A stretch of 64,000 nt of DNA from Salinisphaera sp049568105 (lineage in GTDB: Bacteria > Pseudomonadota > Gammaproteobacteria > Nevskiales > Salinisphaeraceae): the NCBI RefSeq assembly GCF_049568105.1, contig NZ_CP145335.1:248001-312000 (forward strand). The letters run 5' to 3'. The notes under the pieces were generated by a model. That model did no database searches, was not told the origin of the DNA, and saw only the letters and a list, made by a program, of their open reading frames with translations. The position numbers were made by a program, and so were the translations under genes. Shown here in pieces: positions 29,198 to 38,728 of this stretch. Position 1 is the stretch's first letter. Every line of letters begins with the position of its first letter.

Positions 29198-30703
29198 TTA
29201 GCCGCGACGCTCGGCGGGCGGCGGTTGTTCGGCCGGCTCGCGGCGATACAAGACCGCCATACCTGTGGCCAGTGCCAGCCCGATCAGAAATATGGCAGCG
29301 AAAATCAGGAACGTATCGTGAAAAGCCGCTGTGATCCCGGCTAGGGCCTGGCTCGAAGGTGGGCCATCTTGGTATAGCTGGTGCAGACCGATGGTGCCAC
29401 CCAGGTGGTGGGCGGCACGAATCTCCAGCAGCAGTGCAAGCAGATTCACGCCGAGCGTGCCGCCGAGCTGGCGGGCAAAACTGATCACACTCGAGCCTTG
29501 CTGGGTGAGCGTGTTCGGAAGCCCCCGCAGACCGCCGATATTCAGCGCCGGCATCATGATGCCCAGCGCCATTCGGCCAATGGCGACCAGCGCGGCCAGC
29601 AACCAGAACGGTGTCGTCGGATCGGTCAGGGCCAGGCCGAAGGTGCCCAGGGCGCAGCCGGCACAGCCGATCAGATTGAGGCGGTGCGCCGGGAACCGAT
29701 CGGCCAGCCGTCCGCCGATCGGAAATATGGCCAGTAGGGTCAGTCCGGCGGGCATCATCACCAGCCCGGTGGTACTGGGCGACAATCCTTGTACGCTCTG
29801 GGCCAACAGCGGCACCAGATAGGTCGAGCCATACAGCCCGGCGCCATAGAGAATCGAGATGCCGCTCGCCAGAATGAATCGCGGATAGGCGAAAACGGCG
29901 AGCTGGATCAGTGGCTTGCGGGTTGTCAGTAGACGTGCGACAAAGCCGATGCTGCCTGCGAGCCCGGCCGCGACCAACAGCCCGCCGAGCATTGGATCGT
30001 GTTCGGACAGCTGGGTCAGGCCGGTCAGCAGCAGGCCGAGGGTGGCGGCCAAGAGGGCGAAACCGAACCAGTCGAAAGCGACCCGCTCACGGGCCCGGTG
30101 CTCGGGCAGGAAACGCCAGGCCCCGAGTAGCCCCAGGACACAGAACGGAATCGAGGGCAGAAACACGGCCCGCCAGGACAGCCAGTCGATAAGTATCCCG
30201 CCGACCGCCGGCCCGACTGCAGGCGCCAGTACCACTCCCATGCCGTATATCCCGAGTGCTCGGCCGCGCTGGGTATCGTCGAAGGCCTGGAAGATTATCA
30301 CTAGGGCCAACGGTTGGATGATACCGGCGGTCGCACCCTGAATGATGCGGGATACGATCAGTACCGTAGTGTTCGGGCTCGCAGCCGCGAGCACGCAGGC
30401 CCCCATAAAAACCCAGAGGCACAGGCCAAAGGTGCGCCGCTGCCCCAGCTGTTCCATGATCCGGGCGCTGCCCAGCATGGTTGCGGTCATGGCCGCCAGA
30501 AAGCCGGTCGAGATCCACTGTGCGGCGGCTTGGCCGATGCCGAAATCCGCCATGATCGGCGGGATAGCGACGTTGACCACCGTCGCGTTGATCACGACCG
30601 CGATCGTCCCCATCAGCACAGTCAGGGCGATCAGCCAGCGATGGGGCGGTGCGGCTGGCTCGGTGGTGGGCTGTGGATCTGTCATGACCGTGGGTACCGA
30701 CAT
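29198..30703 (-). CDS. DHA2-family MFS efflux transporter (EmrB/QacA type)
   Basis: 501 aa, about 14 hydrophobic helices, as expected for drug:H+ antiporter-2 proteins. Landmarks: VVNVAIPPIMADFGI in helix 1, the QWISTGFLAAMTATML segment, GAGLYGSTYLVPLL, and a polar tail rich in Pro and Glu. Likely exports toxic organic compounds using the proton gradient. No EmrA-type membrane fusion gene is adjacent, so it may act alone. ATG 30703 is used; an in-frame ATG at 30685 is an equally plausible start. Confidence 0.9.
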   Translation of the reverse strand: MSVPTVMTDPQPTTEPAAPPHRWLIALTVLMGTIAVVINATVVNVAIPPIMADFGIGQAAAQWISTGFLAAMTATMLGSARIMEQLGQRRTFGLCLWVFMGACVLAAASPNTTVLIVSRIIQGATAGIIQPLALVIIFQAFDDTQRGRALGIYGMGVVLAPAVGPAVGGILIDWLSWRAVFLPSIPFCVLGLLGAWRFLPEHRARERVAFDWFGFALLAATLGLLLTGLTQLSEHDPMLGGLLVAAGLAGSIGFVARLLTTRKPLIQLAVFAYPRFILASGISILYGAGLYGSTYLVPLLAQSVQGLSPSTTGLVMMPAGLTLLAIFPIGGRLADRFPAHRLNLIGCAGCALGTFGLALTDPTTPFWLLAALVAIGRMALGIMMPALNIGGLRGLPNTLTQQGSSVISFARQLGGTLGVNLLALLLEIRAAHHLGGTIGLHQLYQDGPPSSQALAGITAAFHDTFLIFAAIFLIGLALATGMAVLYRREPAEQPPPAERRG

Positions 30704-31064
30704 CTGTCGAAGGGCAAGTGGGCGCCGCCGGGAGGCTTATTCGTGCGCAAACGGACCCTGTCGTCTAGCCCGGCGCTTTGGGCGAGACCCACACCCCGAG
30801 GCTCGAAGCGCGAACCGCACGCTTCGACAGCGTTATGGCGCTGCCACCACGGGTGTGTTGCATGGCGGCAACCCCGAGAGGTCGCCACCGTGCGTTCTGT
30901 GTATGCTGCACCAAAAGACCGGAAGAGCATGCCGCATTGTAATCACAACCGGCCGCCGCCGCGGGGGTGGGGGCAAACTCAGGATTAATCAGGATAGTGT
31001 TCATGGCGCGTGGCTTTCATGCTGACAGGTCATTATTTGATTACCGGCTTCAGCCAGGAGCGCC
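30704..31064. other. intergenic control region between divergent MFS and DUF2267 genes
   Basis: About 360 bases. Two features stand out near the DUF2267 gene: a direct repeat TCAGGAT-TAA-TCAGGAT (30979-30995; the half-sites are 10 bases apart, one helical turn) and a palindrome TGACAGGTCA (31023-31032). Both could be regulator sites. No coding sequence is convincing. Confidence 0.4.
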
Positions 31065-31448
31065 ATGCAGACCGATCAATTCGTTGCCCATGTCTACGAG
31101 TCATGCCCGCAGCTCGCCCCCGACGTCGTGCACCAGTGCACGCTGATCACCCTCGACTCGCTCTGCGAGCAGCTGCCCAAGGACCAGACCAAACGCATGG
31201 CCGAGCAGCTGCCCGACGAGATCGCCGATGCGGTCCGGGCCGGCGGTGATCGGGCCGAAACGTCCTATGTCCCGATCTCGCTCGACGAGTTCTACGGCAA
31301 GATCTGCTTTCGTACCGAACTCGACATGGAAGACGCCCAGCAACTCGTCTCTGGTGTCGTTAGCGCTCTCGAAAAAGCGCTCGACGACGGCGAAGTCGAG
31401 GGCGTGAAGCTCGATCTGCCCAGCGAGCTAGATCAGCTGATGCAATAA
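31065..31448 (+). CDS. DUF2267 protein (copy A)
   Basis: 127 aa acidic, all-helical protein. MQTDQFVAHVYESCP, CEQLPKDQTKRMAEQLPDE and the second repeat (ISLDEFYGKI, QLVSGVVSALEKAL, LPSELDQLM) are the DUF2267 pattern of two related helical halves. Function unknown. AGGAG precedes ATG 31065. A second member of the family is encoded at 40625-41011 with the same MQT(D/E)(Q/E)FV start. Monocistronic; possible regulator sites lie upstream. Confidence 0.88.
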   Translation: MQTDQFVAHVYESCPQLAPDVVHQCTLITLDSLCEQLPKDQTKRMAEQLPDEIADAVRAGGDRAETSYVPISLDEFYGKICFRTELDMEDAQQLVSGVVSALEKALDDGEVEGVKLDLPSELDQLMQ

Positions 31449-31571
31449 GATAGAACAGGTGTATCCGGCTGCGGCCGGGTACGTCTGCTTGTCGCCTGTG
31501 GGCCGATCGGGTCGGCGGCAACCGCTTGGGCAGTAGCGTCTGCTTGGCGGCATATGGCGCTATGGCCTCGC

Positions 31572-32204
31572 TCAGAGTATCGCCGAAAGGATCAGGCGGG
31601 CTGCCATTGGAAAACGTTCCGAAAAAGCCTGTGAGGCAAACGCGGGTTTCAGGTCGTCCGGTACCGTGGCGAGATCGCGCTGCGCGGTGATATCGAACTG
31701 TGCTGCGCCCTGCATTGCCATCATCAGAACCGAAGCCGTCTCGCTGGCTCGTTCCAAAGAGGCACCGCTAATTCGAGCGATGACTGCGGCGACCCGGTCG
31801 CCATAGCCATGCATCGTGCGTTTGGCCTCGAACAATGGGGGATCCGCAACATTGGCCTCGATCACGGCGACCAGCCGTGCCAGAAGCGGTAAGAACAGGG
31901 GCACTTCCTGCGGTACACGTCCCATGAGTTCGGCCAGATTGTGTTCGGTCGCCTCCTGTTCGATACGGATGACCAGGGTTTCCAGGGCATCCACGAACAG
32001 CGCCAGAAATAACTCTTCCTTGCTGTGGACGTAAAGATAGAGCGTGCCCTTGGACAGCCCGGCCCGTCGTGCCAAGGCGCTCATCGTCATGCCGTCGAAA
32101 CCGGTGTCGGCAATCATTTCCTGCGCTGCGACCAGAATCGCGGCGCGTCGCGCTTCCTTCTCCTTCTCGGAGCGCGCTCTTTTCTTGTTTTTTCTCAAGG
32201 TCAT
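31572..32204 (-). CDS. TetR-family transcriptional regulator
   Basis: 210 aa. After a very basic N-terminus (MTLRKNKKRARSEKEKE) the HTH reads ILVAAQEMIADTGFDGMTMSALARRAGLSKGTLYLYVHSKEELF, a textbook TetR domain (given here as the landmark stretch, residues ~22-66). The C-terminal ligand-binding domain is not diagnostic. It is divergent from the SDR gene and probably represses it and itself through the TGAC-N5-GTCA palindrome in the shared region. Confidence 0.9.
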   Translation of the reverse strand: MTLRKNKKRARSEKEKEARRAAILVAAQEMIADTGFDGMTMSALARRAGLSKGTLYLYVHSKEELFLALFVDALETLVIRIEQEATEHNLAELMGRVPQEVPLFLPLLARLVAVIEANVADPPLFEAKRTMHGYGDRVAAVIARISGASLERASETASVLMMAMQGAAQFDITAQRDLATVPDDLKPAFASQAFSERFPMAARLILSAIL

Positions 32205-32268
32205 CCGTGGCTAGCCCTCACAATCGCGCAGTATCTTCTTGCGAGCCGACCATTGACCAATATATAAC

Positions 32269-32281
32269 TGACCAGTAGTCA
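32269..32281. promoter_or_regulatory. Candidate TetR-family operator in the tetR/SDR divergent region
   Basis: TGAC-CAGTA-GTCA lies in the 195-bp AT-rich region between the two divergent starts. A partial repeat of the left arm (TGACCA, 32254-32259) lies 15 bases away. TGAC/GTCA arms are common in TetR-family operators. Binding by the adjacent regulator is inferred from position. Confidence 0.5.
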
Positions 32282-32399
32282 TATAAAGTTAGGCTCAATC
32301 TGTAGCCGTTTAACGAACATCGTTTAAAGAAGTAGCTTGCCGGCGTGCTTCGCTGTCTGCGCCGCTGTCGGAGACGAGTATGCGACAAGAATACAGCCG

Positions 32400-33326
32400 A
32401 TGGACGTAACGCATTGGACAGAAGCCGATATTCCCGATCTGACAGGGCGCCGTGCCGTTGTGACCGGTGCCACATCCGCACTTGGGCGTGAGATCGCGCG
32501 AGCTCTGCTGGCCAATGGCGCCGAGGTCATTCTCGCGGTACGTGATCGCGCCCGGGGCGAGGCCTTGGCTGCGCTCCTGGGCGCCCGCGATCCGGCGGTG
32601 CGGCCTGCTGTACGCGAACTCGATCTGGCGAGCCTGGGCTCGATCCACAGTTTTGCGGCTACGCTGATCGCCGAGGTCGACCGGCTGGATCTGCTGGTCA
32701 ACAGTGCTGGCGTTGTCATGCCGCCGCTTGGCCGTACCGAGGACGGTTTCGAACTCCAGATGGGGACCAATCATTTCGGGACGTTCGCGTTGACCGCACG
32801 GCTCTGGCCGTTGCTCAAGGCAACGCCGAACTCGCGGGTCACGGTCACATCGAGTATCGCTCATCGTCGCGGCGGCCCGCATCTGGCTGATCTCGACTGG
32901 CGTCTGCGCGAATACGACGCCGGGCAAGCCTATAGCGACAGCAAGCTCGCCAATTTGCTGTTTGTCTACGAGTTGGACCGACGACGTACCGGAACTGAGC
33001 CCAAAGTCTGTGCCTGTCATCCCGGCTGGATCCGATCCGGGCTGCAGCAGCATTCCGGTATGGCGCGTTTTTTCAGGCCGATCAGGGGCATGCCGGCCGC
33101 GCAGGGGGCGCTCGCGACGCTACGCGCCGCGGTCGATCCAAACGCGGTATCGGGTGATTTTTTCGGCCCCGACGGGGTTCTGCAGATGCGCGGCTATCCG
33201 GTACGTGTCGAACCCGTAGAGTTCGCCAAAGATCCAGGGCTGGCCCAAGACCTATGGGAGATTTCGGCTGAACGGACCGGGATCGATTTCAAACTAAATG
33301 AGAGTGAGGGTGTCTTTGCCCTCTGA
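32400..33326 (+). CDS. Short-chain dehydrogenase (retinol-dehydrogenase-like)
   Basis: About 308 aa NAD(P)-dependent oxidoreductase of the SDR family. Cofactor motif VVTGATSALG with an Arg at the end of the second strand (AVRDRARG, suggesting NADPH), NSAG in place of NNAG, catalytic Ser in VTSSIAH and YSDSK (the YxxxK pair). Substrate unknown. ATG 32400 begins the conserved region; a longer frame from 32337 adds an atypical leader inside the control region. Divergent from the tetR gene and followed closely by a broken carboxylesterase gene. The three may form a detoxification locus regulated by the TetR protein. Confidence 0.88.
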   Translation: MDVTHWTEADIPDLTGRRAVVTGATSALGREIARALLANGAEVILAVRDRARGEALAALLGARDPAVRPAVRELDLASLGSIHSFAATLIAEVDRLDLLVNSAGVVMPPLGRTEDGFELQMGTNHFGTFALTARLWPLLKATPNSRVTVTSSIAHRRGGPHLADLDWRLREYDAGQAYSDSKLANLLFVYELDRRRTGTEPKVCACHPGWIRSGLQQHSGMARFFRPIRGMPAAQGALATLRAAVDPNAVSGDFFGPDGVLQMRGYPVRVEPVEFAKDPGLAQDLWEISAERTGIDFKLNESEGVFAL

Positions 33327-34967
33327 GTCGAATGGCCTCACCCGCAGACGCCTGCTGGCCGCTGCGAGCGCGGCGTTGGTGGTATCCAATGTGCCCTTCC
33401 AGGCGCAATCGGCCGTGCCCCGGTCGTGACAACCGACGTTGGCCGTGTACAGGGGCGGCGACTTGACGGCGTGGACCGTTTTCTCGGGATGCCCTATGCA
33501 CGAAGTATCGCCGGCTGGAATCGATTCGCGCCGCCACAGCCGGTTGAAACCCTGGTCCGGGGTTCGCAAAGCGTTGCGCTATCCTCAATCCGCGCCACAG
33601 TCCTAAGATCAGAACTACTCGCCGGCGCCCCCGTTTTAACGCCGGCCGATAACGTCACGCCCGGCGACGACTGCCGTGCGCTTAATGTCTGGGCGCCGAC
33701 CGATGGCTCGAAAGATCGGCCGGTAAGGGGCTGGTTGCACGGTGGCGGCTGGGCCTCGGGTAGCGGCCCGGCCCGATCTACGATGGGGCCAATCTGGCCC
33801 GTCGTGGCGACGTGGTCGTCGTCACGATCAATCACCGACTCGGGGCCTCCGGACTGACTGATTTGTCGCAGGTGCCGGGTGGCGACTTTTCGGATTCGGC
33901 CAATCTCGGCATCCGCGACCTGGTCGCTGCCTTGGCCTGGGTACGCGACAACATCGCTGCGTTCGGTGGCAATCCGGATCGGGTCACGATCTTCGGCGAA
34001 TCAGGCGGCGGCTGGAAAATCGCGACGCTACTGGGCGTGCCCTCGGCTAAAGGGCTGTTTCCATCGCGCGATCATCGAAAGTGGCCCGCTCACGCGCTTC
34101 GTGGCACCAGAGCAGGCCGACGAACTCGCCCGCGCCGTGCTGTCCGCGCTCGAGATTACTCCGGAGACGGCTGACAAGCTACACGATCTCAGTTGGGAGC
34201 AGGTGGTCGCCGCCCAATCCCAGGTGCTGTCCGAGCAGCCGATGTCGATGCAGACCCCGGGGTTTCCGAGCGGCTTCTGGCCGGTGCTCGACGACCATCT
34301 GATTCCGGCGCATGTCGTCGATCCGAAGGCAGTACCGAGCAGCCGCGATGTGCCCTTGCTCATCGGCCAGAACGGCACCGAGTTCACGCTAATCATGCTG
34401 GGCGATACTGCCTATTCGCTCGACAAGGCTGGGCTCGAGCAGCGTGTCGAACACATCTTTGGCGCCGAGACGGCCGCGCCGATCCTGGCCAGCTACCGGC
34501 GCGATTTTCCGGACTACGATCTTTCGGGGCTATGGGTCCGGATATTTTCCGACTATGCCATGGGCACGCTGAGTTCGGCCGTTATAGAGGCCTGGACCAT
34601 GTCCGATGCCGCGCCTGTCTATAGCTATCGCTTCGACTGGCAGACGCCGATTGACGGCGGCAAGCTTTATTCCCCGCACACGATCGAAATCCCGTTCGTG
34701 TTCGCCAATGCCAATGTACCGGCAGGGCAGGTGATGACCCAAGGCGGGCCCGAGGTCGCCGATTTGGCCGAGACCGTGTCCAGCGCCTGGGTCGCGTTTG
34801 CTCGACACGGTCGGCCGTCGGCACCGGGGCTGCCCGATTGGCCGGCGTACACCCAACAGCGCCAGAGCATGCGCATCAATACCCGAAGCCGGGTCGGGCC
34901 GTATATGGATCCGGATATGGACGAGCTGTTCCACAACAAGCTCTGGAAGGCGGCCGGGCTGGCTTGA
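33298..34967 (+). pseudogene. Type B carboxylesterase, disrupted by multiple frameshifts
   Basis: A near full-length carboxylesterase (about 550 codons) can be read only by changing frame about five times: near 33420, 33550, between 33604 and 33650, near 33775 and near 34066. It starts with a twin-arginine-type leader (TRRRLLAAASAALVV), then VVTTDVGRVQG and FLGMPYA; PWSGVRKALRYPQSAPQS lies in a different frame; then the oxyanion loop LHGGGWASGSG, VVVVTINHRLG, the nucleophile FGESGGG, and the His region SPHTIEIPFVFAN. Several shifts look like single inserted bases (an extra A at 33549, an extra C near 34066). All catalytic landmarks survive, so the decay is recent, or the sequence is poor here. 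It would have been an exported ester hydrolase; no active product is expected. Confidence 0.85.
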
Positions 34968-35507
34968 GCCGGTTGATCTCCAACCAAACACTGCGGCTGC
35001 CCAGACAGCCATGCGGCCGCATGGTCTAAGGCGGCCAGTTTGTTGCAACCAGCATGTTCGACCCGGTCGAATCGTCGGAGCGGTTCGTCGATCCCATAGC
35101 GGGCTGGGTTACACGGCCGGGCGTGAGCCGTCCGCCTTAGGTACCCCACCCCGGTTGGCGGCCAGGTCGGTCATGACGTGCAGCGCTGCTTTGCGGCAGC
35201 CAACCGTTCGGGCTGCATCACAGCTCTCTGCTCATCCTTAGGGCGATGTTGCACGAACCGGCGGCATGCGCGGCGTTGCATGCAGGCTGGCCTGGGTTCT
35301 GTGCGCTCGGCGCTTGGCAGGCCAGGGCTGTCGAGTGCCGACCAGGCCGCCGCCGTTAGGTGCCAGCGCTGGGCCCGCGCGCTTATGGATGCCGAGCGTT
35401 GGGGACGTTCGGGGGCTCGCTCGGTGTCTTTGGCGCGGTTGCGGCAGTACCCGGGCGGGTGTCGATCGTCGTGATCGCACATGGCAAACGAGAAACGCTC
35501 GTGCGAT
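34968..35507. other. intergenic region, nothing recognised
   Basis: About 540 GC-rich bases between the esterase pseudogene and the DUF1348 gene end. Several short frames exist on both strands but give arginine-, proline- and alanine-rich sequences without family resemblance. May be decayed coding DNA. Confidence 0.35.
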
Positions 35508-35975
35508 CTATAGACCGAGTTCGCTCAGGCCCGGCTGATCGTCGGGGCGTGGCCCCTGGGGCCAGTAATACAGCCGCTCGGAGTCGGCGATCGGTAGGTC
35601 ATTGATGCTGGCCAGGCGCTGTGCCATCAAGCCGTATGCGTCGAACTGCCAGTTTTCGTTGCCGTAGGCGCGATACCACTGGCCCGAGTCGTCGCGATAT
35701 TCATAGGCAAAGCGTACCGCGATACGGTCTTCGCCGAACGCCCACAGTTCCTTGATCAGCCGGTAGTCGAGTTCGCGGCGCCATTTGCGGGCGAGAAAAG
35801 CCTGGATTTCGTCGCGGCCGCTCAAAAATTCTGTGCGATTGCGCCATTGGCTGTCGGGGGTATAGGCAAGCGCGACCTTGGCTGGATCGCGGCGGTTCCA
35901 GGCGTCCTCGGCCAGGCGTACTTTTTGGATTGCGCTTGCCAGCGTAAACGGAGGGACGGGCGCTTTGTTTTCCAT
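35508..35975 (-). CDS. DUF1348 / NTF2-like protein
   Basis: About 155 aa. The sequence from residue 9 onward (ASAIQKVRLAEDAWNRRDP, VALAYTPDSQWRNRTEF, FLARKWRRELDYRLIKELW, AVRFAYEYRDDSGQW, YGNENWQFD, INDLPI, RLYYWPQG) is the DUF1348 pattern, a SnoaL/NTF2-like cone fold. No catalytic role is established. ATG 35975 gives the usual family length; a frame upstream to 36065 adds a non-conserved leader. Stands alone. Confidence 0.88.
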   Translation of the reverse strand: MENKAPVPPFTLASAIQKVRLAEDAWNRRDPAKVALAYTPDSQWRNRTEFLSGRDEIQAFLARKWRRELDYRLIKELWAFGEDRIAVRFAYEYRDDSGQWYRAYGNENWQFDAYGLMAQRLASINDLPIADSERLYYWPQGPRPDDQPGLSELGL

Positions 35976-36657
35976 GCCTGATTGGGGCGAGCGGGCGGCC
36001 AATGGCCCGATGGTAGCGGGGCCGAGCATCGCTGTCTGCCAAGCAGGGCTCGTTGATGCCTGCAAGAGGCTCGGGAGGTACTTAAAACAAGCAGAAAACG
36101 TTGTTCAGCGCCGTGGTACTGCTTAAGACGCGGCAAATACGGTATGGCTGTTGTGTGGCGCAGGTCGGGCGGGTGCCCTGGCCGTCGGCCTCCAAGCCGC
36201 TCCAAGGCCCGTTGGGCAGTCTGGTCTCGAGCGATCGCGGCCTGCGCCGAACAAGCCTAGCCACGTTATGGAACCCGCGGTTCACCGACGGACTGATCTC
36301 GGGGAATAACGCACGGTAGTGCCCGTGGTGCCTGTTGTATAACGCGGCTCGGGGCGGCGTCGTACGAGGTTTCGGCAGTAGATCGCCCGAATGACCGCGC
36401 CGCCTAGAATGCTCGGGGAATAGCCCGGTACCGATGAGTCGGGTACCGGGCGGTTTGTTGCGCGTGTATTAGGACGCGTCGTCGCGAGGCATGCCGTCAC
36501 CCACAGGCCCACGGCCCTGTGTCGGCTATCCGGCGTTATCGTTCGCTCACGTGGCTACGCCACGCTCACGATGCCTTGGCCTGCCACTACAGGACCGCGG
36601 CGGTGTGCCTCGTGACGACGCGCCCTAAGACAGTCGCGCTGGATACGGAATGCCTTA
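35976..36657. other. long intergenic region with a hairpin
   Basis: About 680 bases between the DUF1348 start and the chemoreceptor stop. Apart from the hairpin at 36423-36451 I see no feature. Short frames such as 36519-36872 have no recognisable family and overlap the chemoreceptor gene. Confidence 0.35.
36423..36451. terminator. Hairpin downstream of the second chemoreceptor gene
   Basis: GCCCGGTACC - 9-base loop - GGTACCGGGC, a perfect 10-bp stem. It lies about 205 bases past the chemoreceptor stop on the minus strand. The plus-strand side continues GGTTTGTTG. Terminator function is tentative because a run of T is missing. Confidence 0.35.
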
Positions 36658-38664
36658 TCAACCGGGCGCCGGATAGAAATCCCGGTCCGATGCGACCCCG
36701 GCAGCATGTGGCGTGGCCGCGTCGCCGGGGGCCGGAGCGTCGCTTTGCTCGAGCCGGAACCCCGAGACCAGCTGCTGGAGCCGATCCGTCTGCTCGTGCA
36801 TGGATTGTGCGGCAGCAGCGGCCTGTTCGACCAGCGCGCTGTTTTGCTGCGTGTTCGAATCCAGATCGTTGACTGCCTGGTTGACTTGTTCGATACCGCG
36901 ACGCTGTTCTTCGCTGGCGTTGCGGATCTCTTCCATGTACTGCGTCACGCGGCGGATTTCGTCGACCACGCCTTGCATGTGCTCGCCGGCCCGTTCGGCC
37001 AGTTGCGCGCCGCGGCCGACTTTTTCGTTCGAGCCTTCGATGAGCTCGCGGATTTCGGTTGCCGCATCGGCCGAGCGTTTGGCCAGGGCCCGGACTTCTT
37101 CGGCCACCACTGAAAAGCCACGGCCGTGTTCGCCGGCCCGGGCGGCTTCGACCGAGGCATTCAAGGCCAGAATGTTGGTCTGGAAGGCGATGCTGTCGAT
37201 CATGGACAGAATGTCCACGATCTGCTGAGACGAGCGGTTGATGTCGTCCATGGTCGTGACGACTTCGCCGACCACTTCGCTGGCCTTGCCGGCCCGGGTC
37301 GATGTTTCGATCACGACTGCGTTGCCCTGTTGGGCGCGTTCGGCGTTGTGGGCTACGGTAGTGGTCAATTCCTCCATCGAGGCCGCGGTTTCCTGGACCG
37401 CGCTGGCCTGGTTTTCGGTCCGACCCGATAGGTCCATATTACCGTCTGCGATCTGGCGTGCGGCTCCGGCCAGTTCGCCGCTGGCCTCGGAGACCTGTTT
37501 GAGCATCGACTGCAGGCGCTCGACGAAGCGATTGAAGCTGGTCGAGACCGCCTCGAATTCGAGGCCGCCATTGACCGGCAGCCGACGGGTCAGGTCGGCA
37601 TCGCCCGAGGCCAGTTCTTCGATACCGCTCTGTAGCCGGCCGATGCGCTGCATGATCATGCGCAGCCCGAGTACCACGAAGGCCAGGAACAGCAGAGCCA
37701 GTGGGATCTGAGTCCAGCCGAGGCGCGACAGTACTTCGCTGCTCTTGGCCATTAGAAGAGGGGTCGGTACGGCGCTGGCCAATACCCAGGGGGTGTTTTC
37801 GATCGGACGCAAGAACAGGGTTTCGTCTTCGCCGTTGGCCTCGAAGCTGGTCTTGGCCGGCTGGGCGCCGTCAGTGCCCGAGGTGCCGAGCGCCTTGGCT
37901 ACGGCCACGGCCATCGGCGACCGGCTGGCCAGACCGGAAAGTTTGTCGAGCACGATCGGTCCGTCGATCCGAGTGCTGTTGCTGACGATCGTGCCGTCCT
38001 TTTCGACGATCAGGATTTGGCCCTGGATCTGCTTTTCCATATCGGCGACCAGGCCATTGAAAAAGCCGAGTGTGACGTCGATGGTGGCCACGCCCCAGCG
38101 CTGGCCATCGCGGAAAATGCTCATCGCACAGTTGGTGCGCGGCTCCGGGCTGGCATCGTCTTTATAGGCCTTGGCCCAGGCGCACTCGCCCTTCGGGGCG
38201 GCCAGGCCGTGCTTGTACCAGGGCTGCTCGAAGTATTTGTCGGAGTCGGACGTATTCCAATAAGTATTGAGCGTCAGACGGCCGCTGCTGTCGCGGTTGA
38301 AGAATGTGCTGTCGCGCTGGCGGCTCGGGTCGCGCTTATAGGGCAGGGGCCAGATACCGCCGCCTGAAATACTGGTATCGCCGTACTGATCGACCAGCGA
38401 AGGCAGGACCGGTTGGATCTGGTCGTTGTCCAGACTCGCGACCGTTTCCGTGATGGTGCGCATCTGGGCGTTCACCCGAGCCAGCCGTTGCTGGATGGTG
38501 TCGGCGATGTTGCCGACGCGCTCGGAGACGATAGTTTCGGACTGGTGCCGTAGTTCGGGCGCGATATAGCTTTCGATGACCGCAACGGTCACCCCGGTGA
38601 GAAGTACGAAGAACGCTACGGCGAAGACCGTATAGCGAACTTGGAGGGATTTGAGCCAGCCCAT
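36658..38664 (-). CDS. Methyl-accepting chemotaxis protein with Cache-type sensor
   Basis: 668 aa. Short basic N-terminus (MGWLKSLQVRYT), membrane segment, large periplasmic double-Cache-like domain (~35-305; motifs WYKHGLAAPKGECAWAKAYKD, VATIDVTLGFFNGLVADM, IVEKDGTIVSN), second membrane segment (~318-340), HAMP, and the signalling coiled coil with hairpin tip IAFQTNILALNASVEAAR. Cache sensors usually bind small metabolites such as amino acids or carboxylates. Unlike the receptor at 12097 it has no NWETF-like tail. ATG 38664 is chosen because a FliA-type promoter occupies 38702-38728, which excludes the in-frame ATG at 38715. Confidence 0.92.
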   Translation of the reverse strand: MGWLKSLQVRYTVFAVAFFVLLTGVTVAVIESYIAPELRHQSETIVSERVGNIADTIQQRLARVNAQMRTITETVASLDNDQIQPVLPSLVDQYGDTSISGGGIWPLPYKRDPSRQRDSTFFNRDSSGRLTLNTYWNTSDSDKYFEQPWYKHGLAAPKGECAWAKAYKDDASPEPRTNCAMSIFRDGQRWGVATIDVTLGFFNGLVADMEKQIQGQILIVEKDGTIVSNSTRIDGPIVLDKLSGLASRSPMAVAVAKALGTSGTDGAQPAKTSFEANGEDETLFLRPIENTPWVLASAVPTPLLMAKSSEVLSRLGWTQIPLALLFLAFVVLGLRMIMQRIGRLQSGIEELASGDADLTRRLPVNGGLEFEAVSTSFNRFVERLQSMLKQVSEASGELAGAARQIADGNMDLSGRTENQASAVQETAASMEELTTTVAHNAERAQQGNAVVIETSTRAGKASEVVGEVVTTMDDINRSSQQIVDILSMIDSIAFQTNILALNASVEAARAGEHGRGFSVVAEEVRALAKRSADAATEIRELIEGSNEKVGRGAQLAERAGEHMQGVVDEIRRVTQYMEEIRNASEEQRRGIEQVNQAVNDLDSNTQQNSALVEQAAAAAQSMHEQTDRLQQLVSGFRLEQSDAPAPGDAATPHAAGVASDRDFYPAPG

Positions 38665-38701
38665 GATCTCGTCGACTCCTGGCAAATAACGATGAAAAGC
38701 G

Positions 38702-38728
38702 TTATCGGCAGGCATCGGCCATAATTTA
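38702..38728 (-). promoter_or_regulatory. FliA (sigma-28) type promoter of the Cache chemoreceptor
   Basis: Minus strand: TAAATTAT, exactly 11 bases, GCCGATAA. The -10 is a perfect match to the FliA consensus and the -35 matches 6 of 8 positions of TAAAGTTT. It ends 37 bases before ATG 38664, as expected for a short leader, and fixes that start. Confidence 0.8.
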
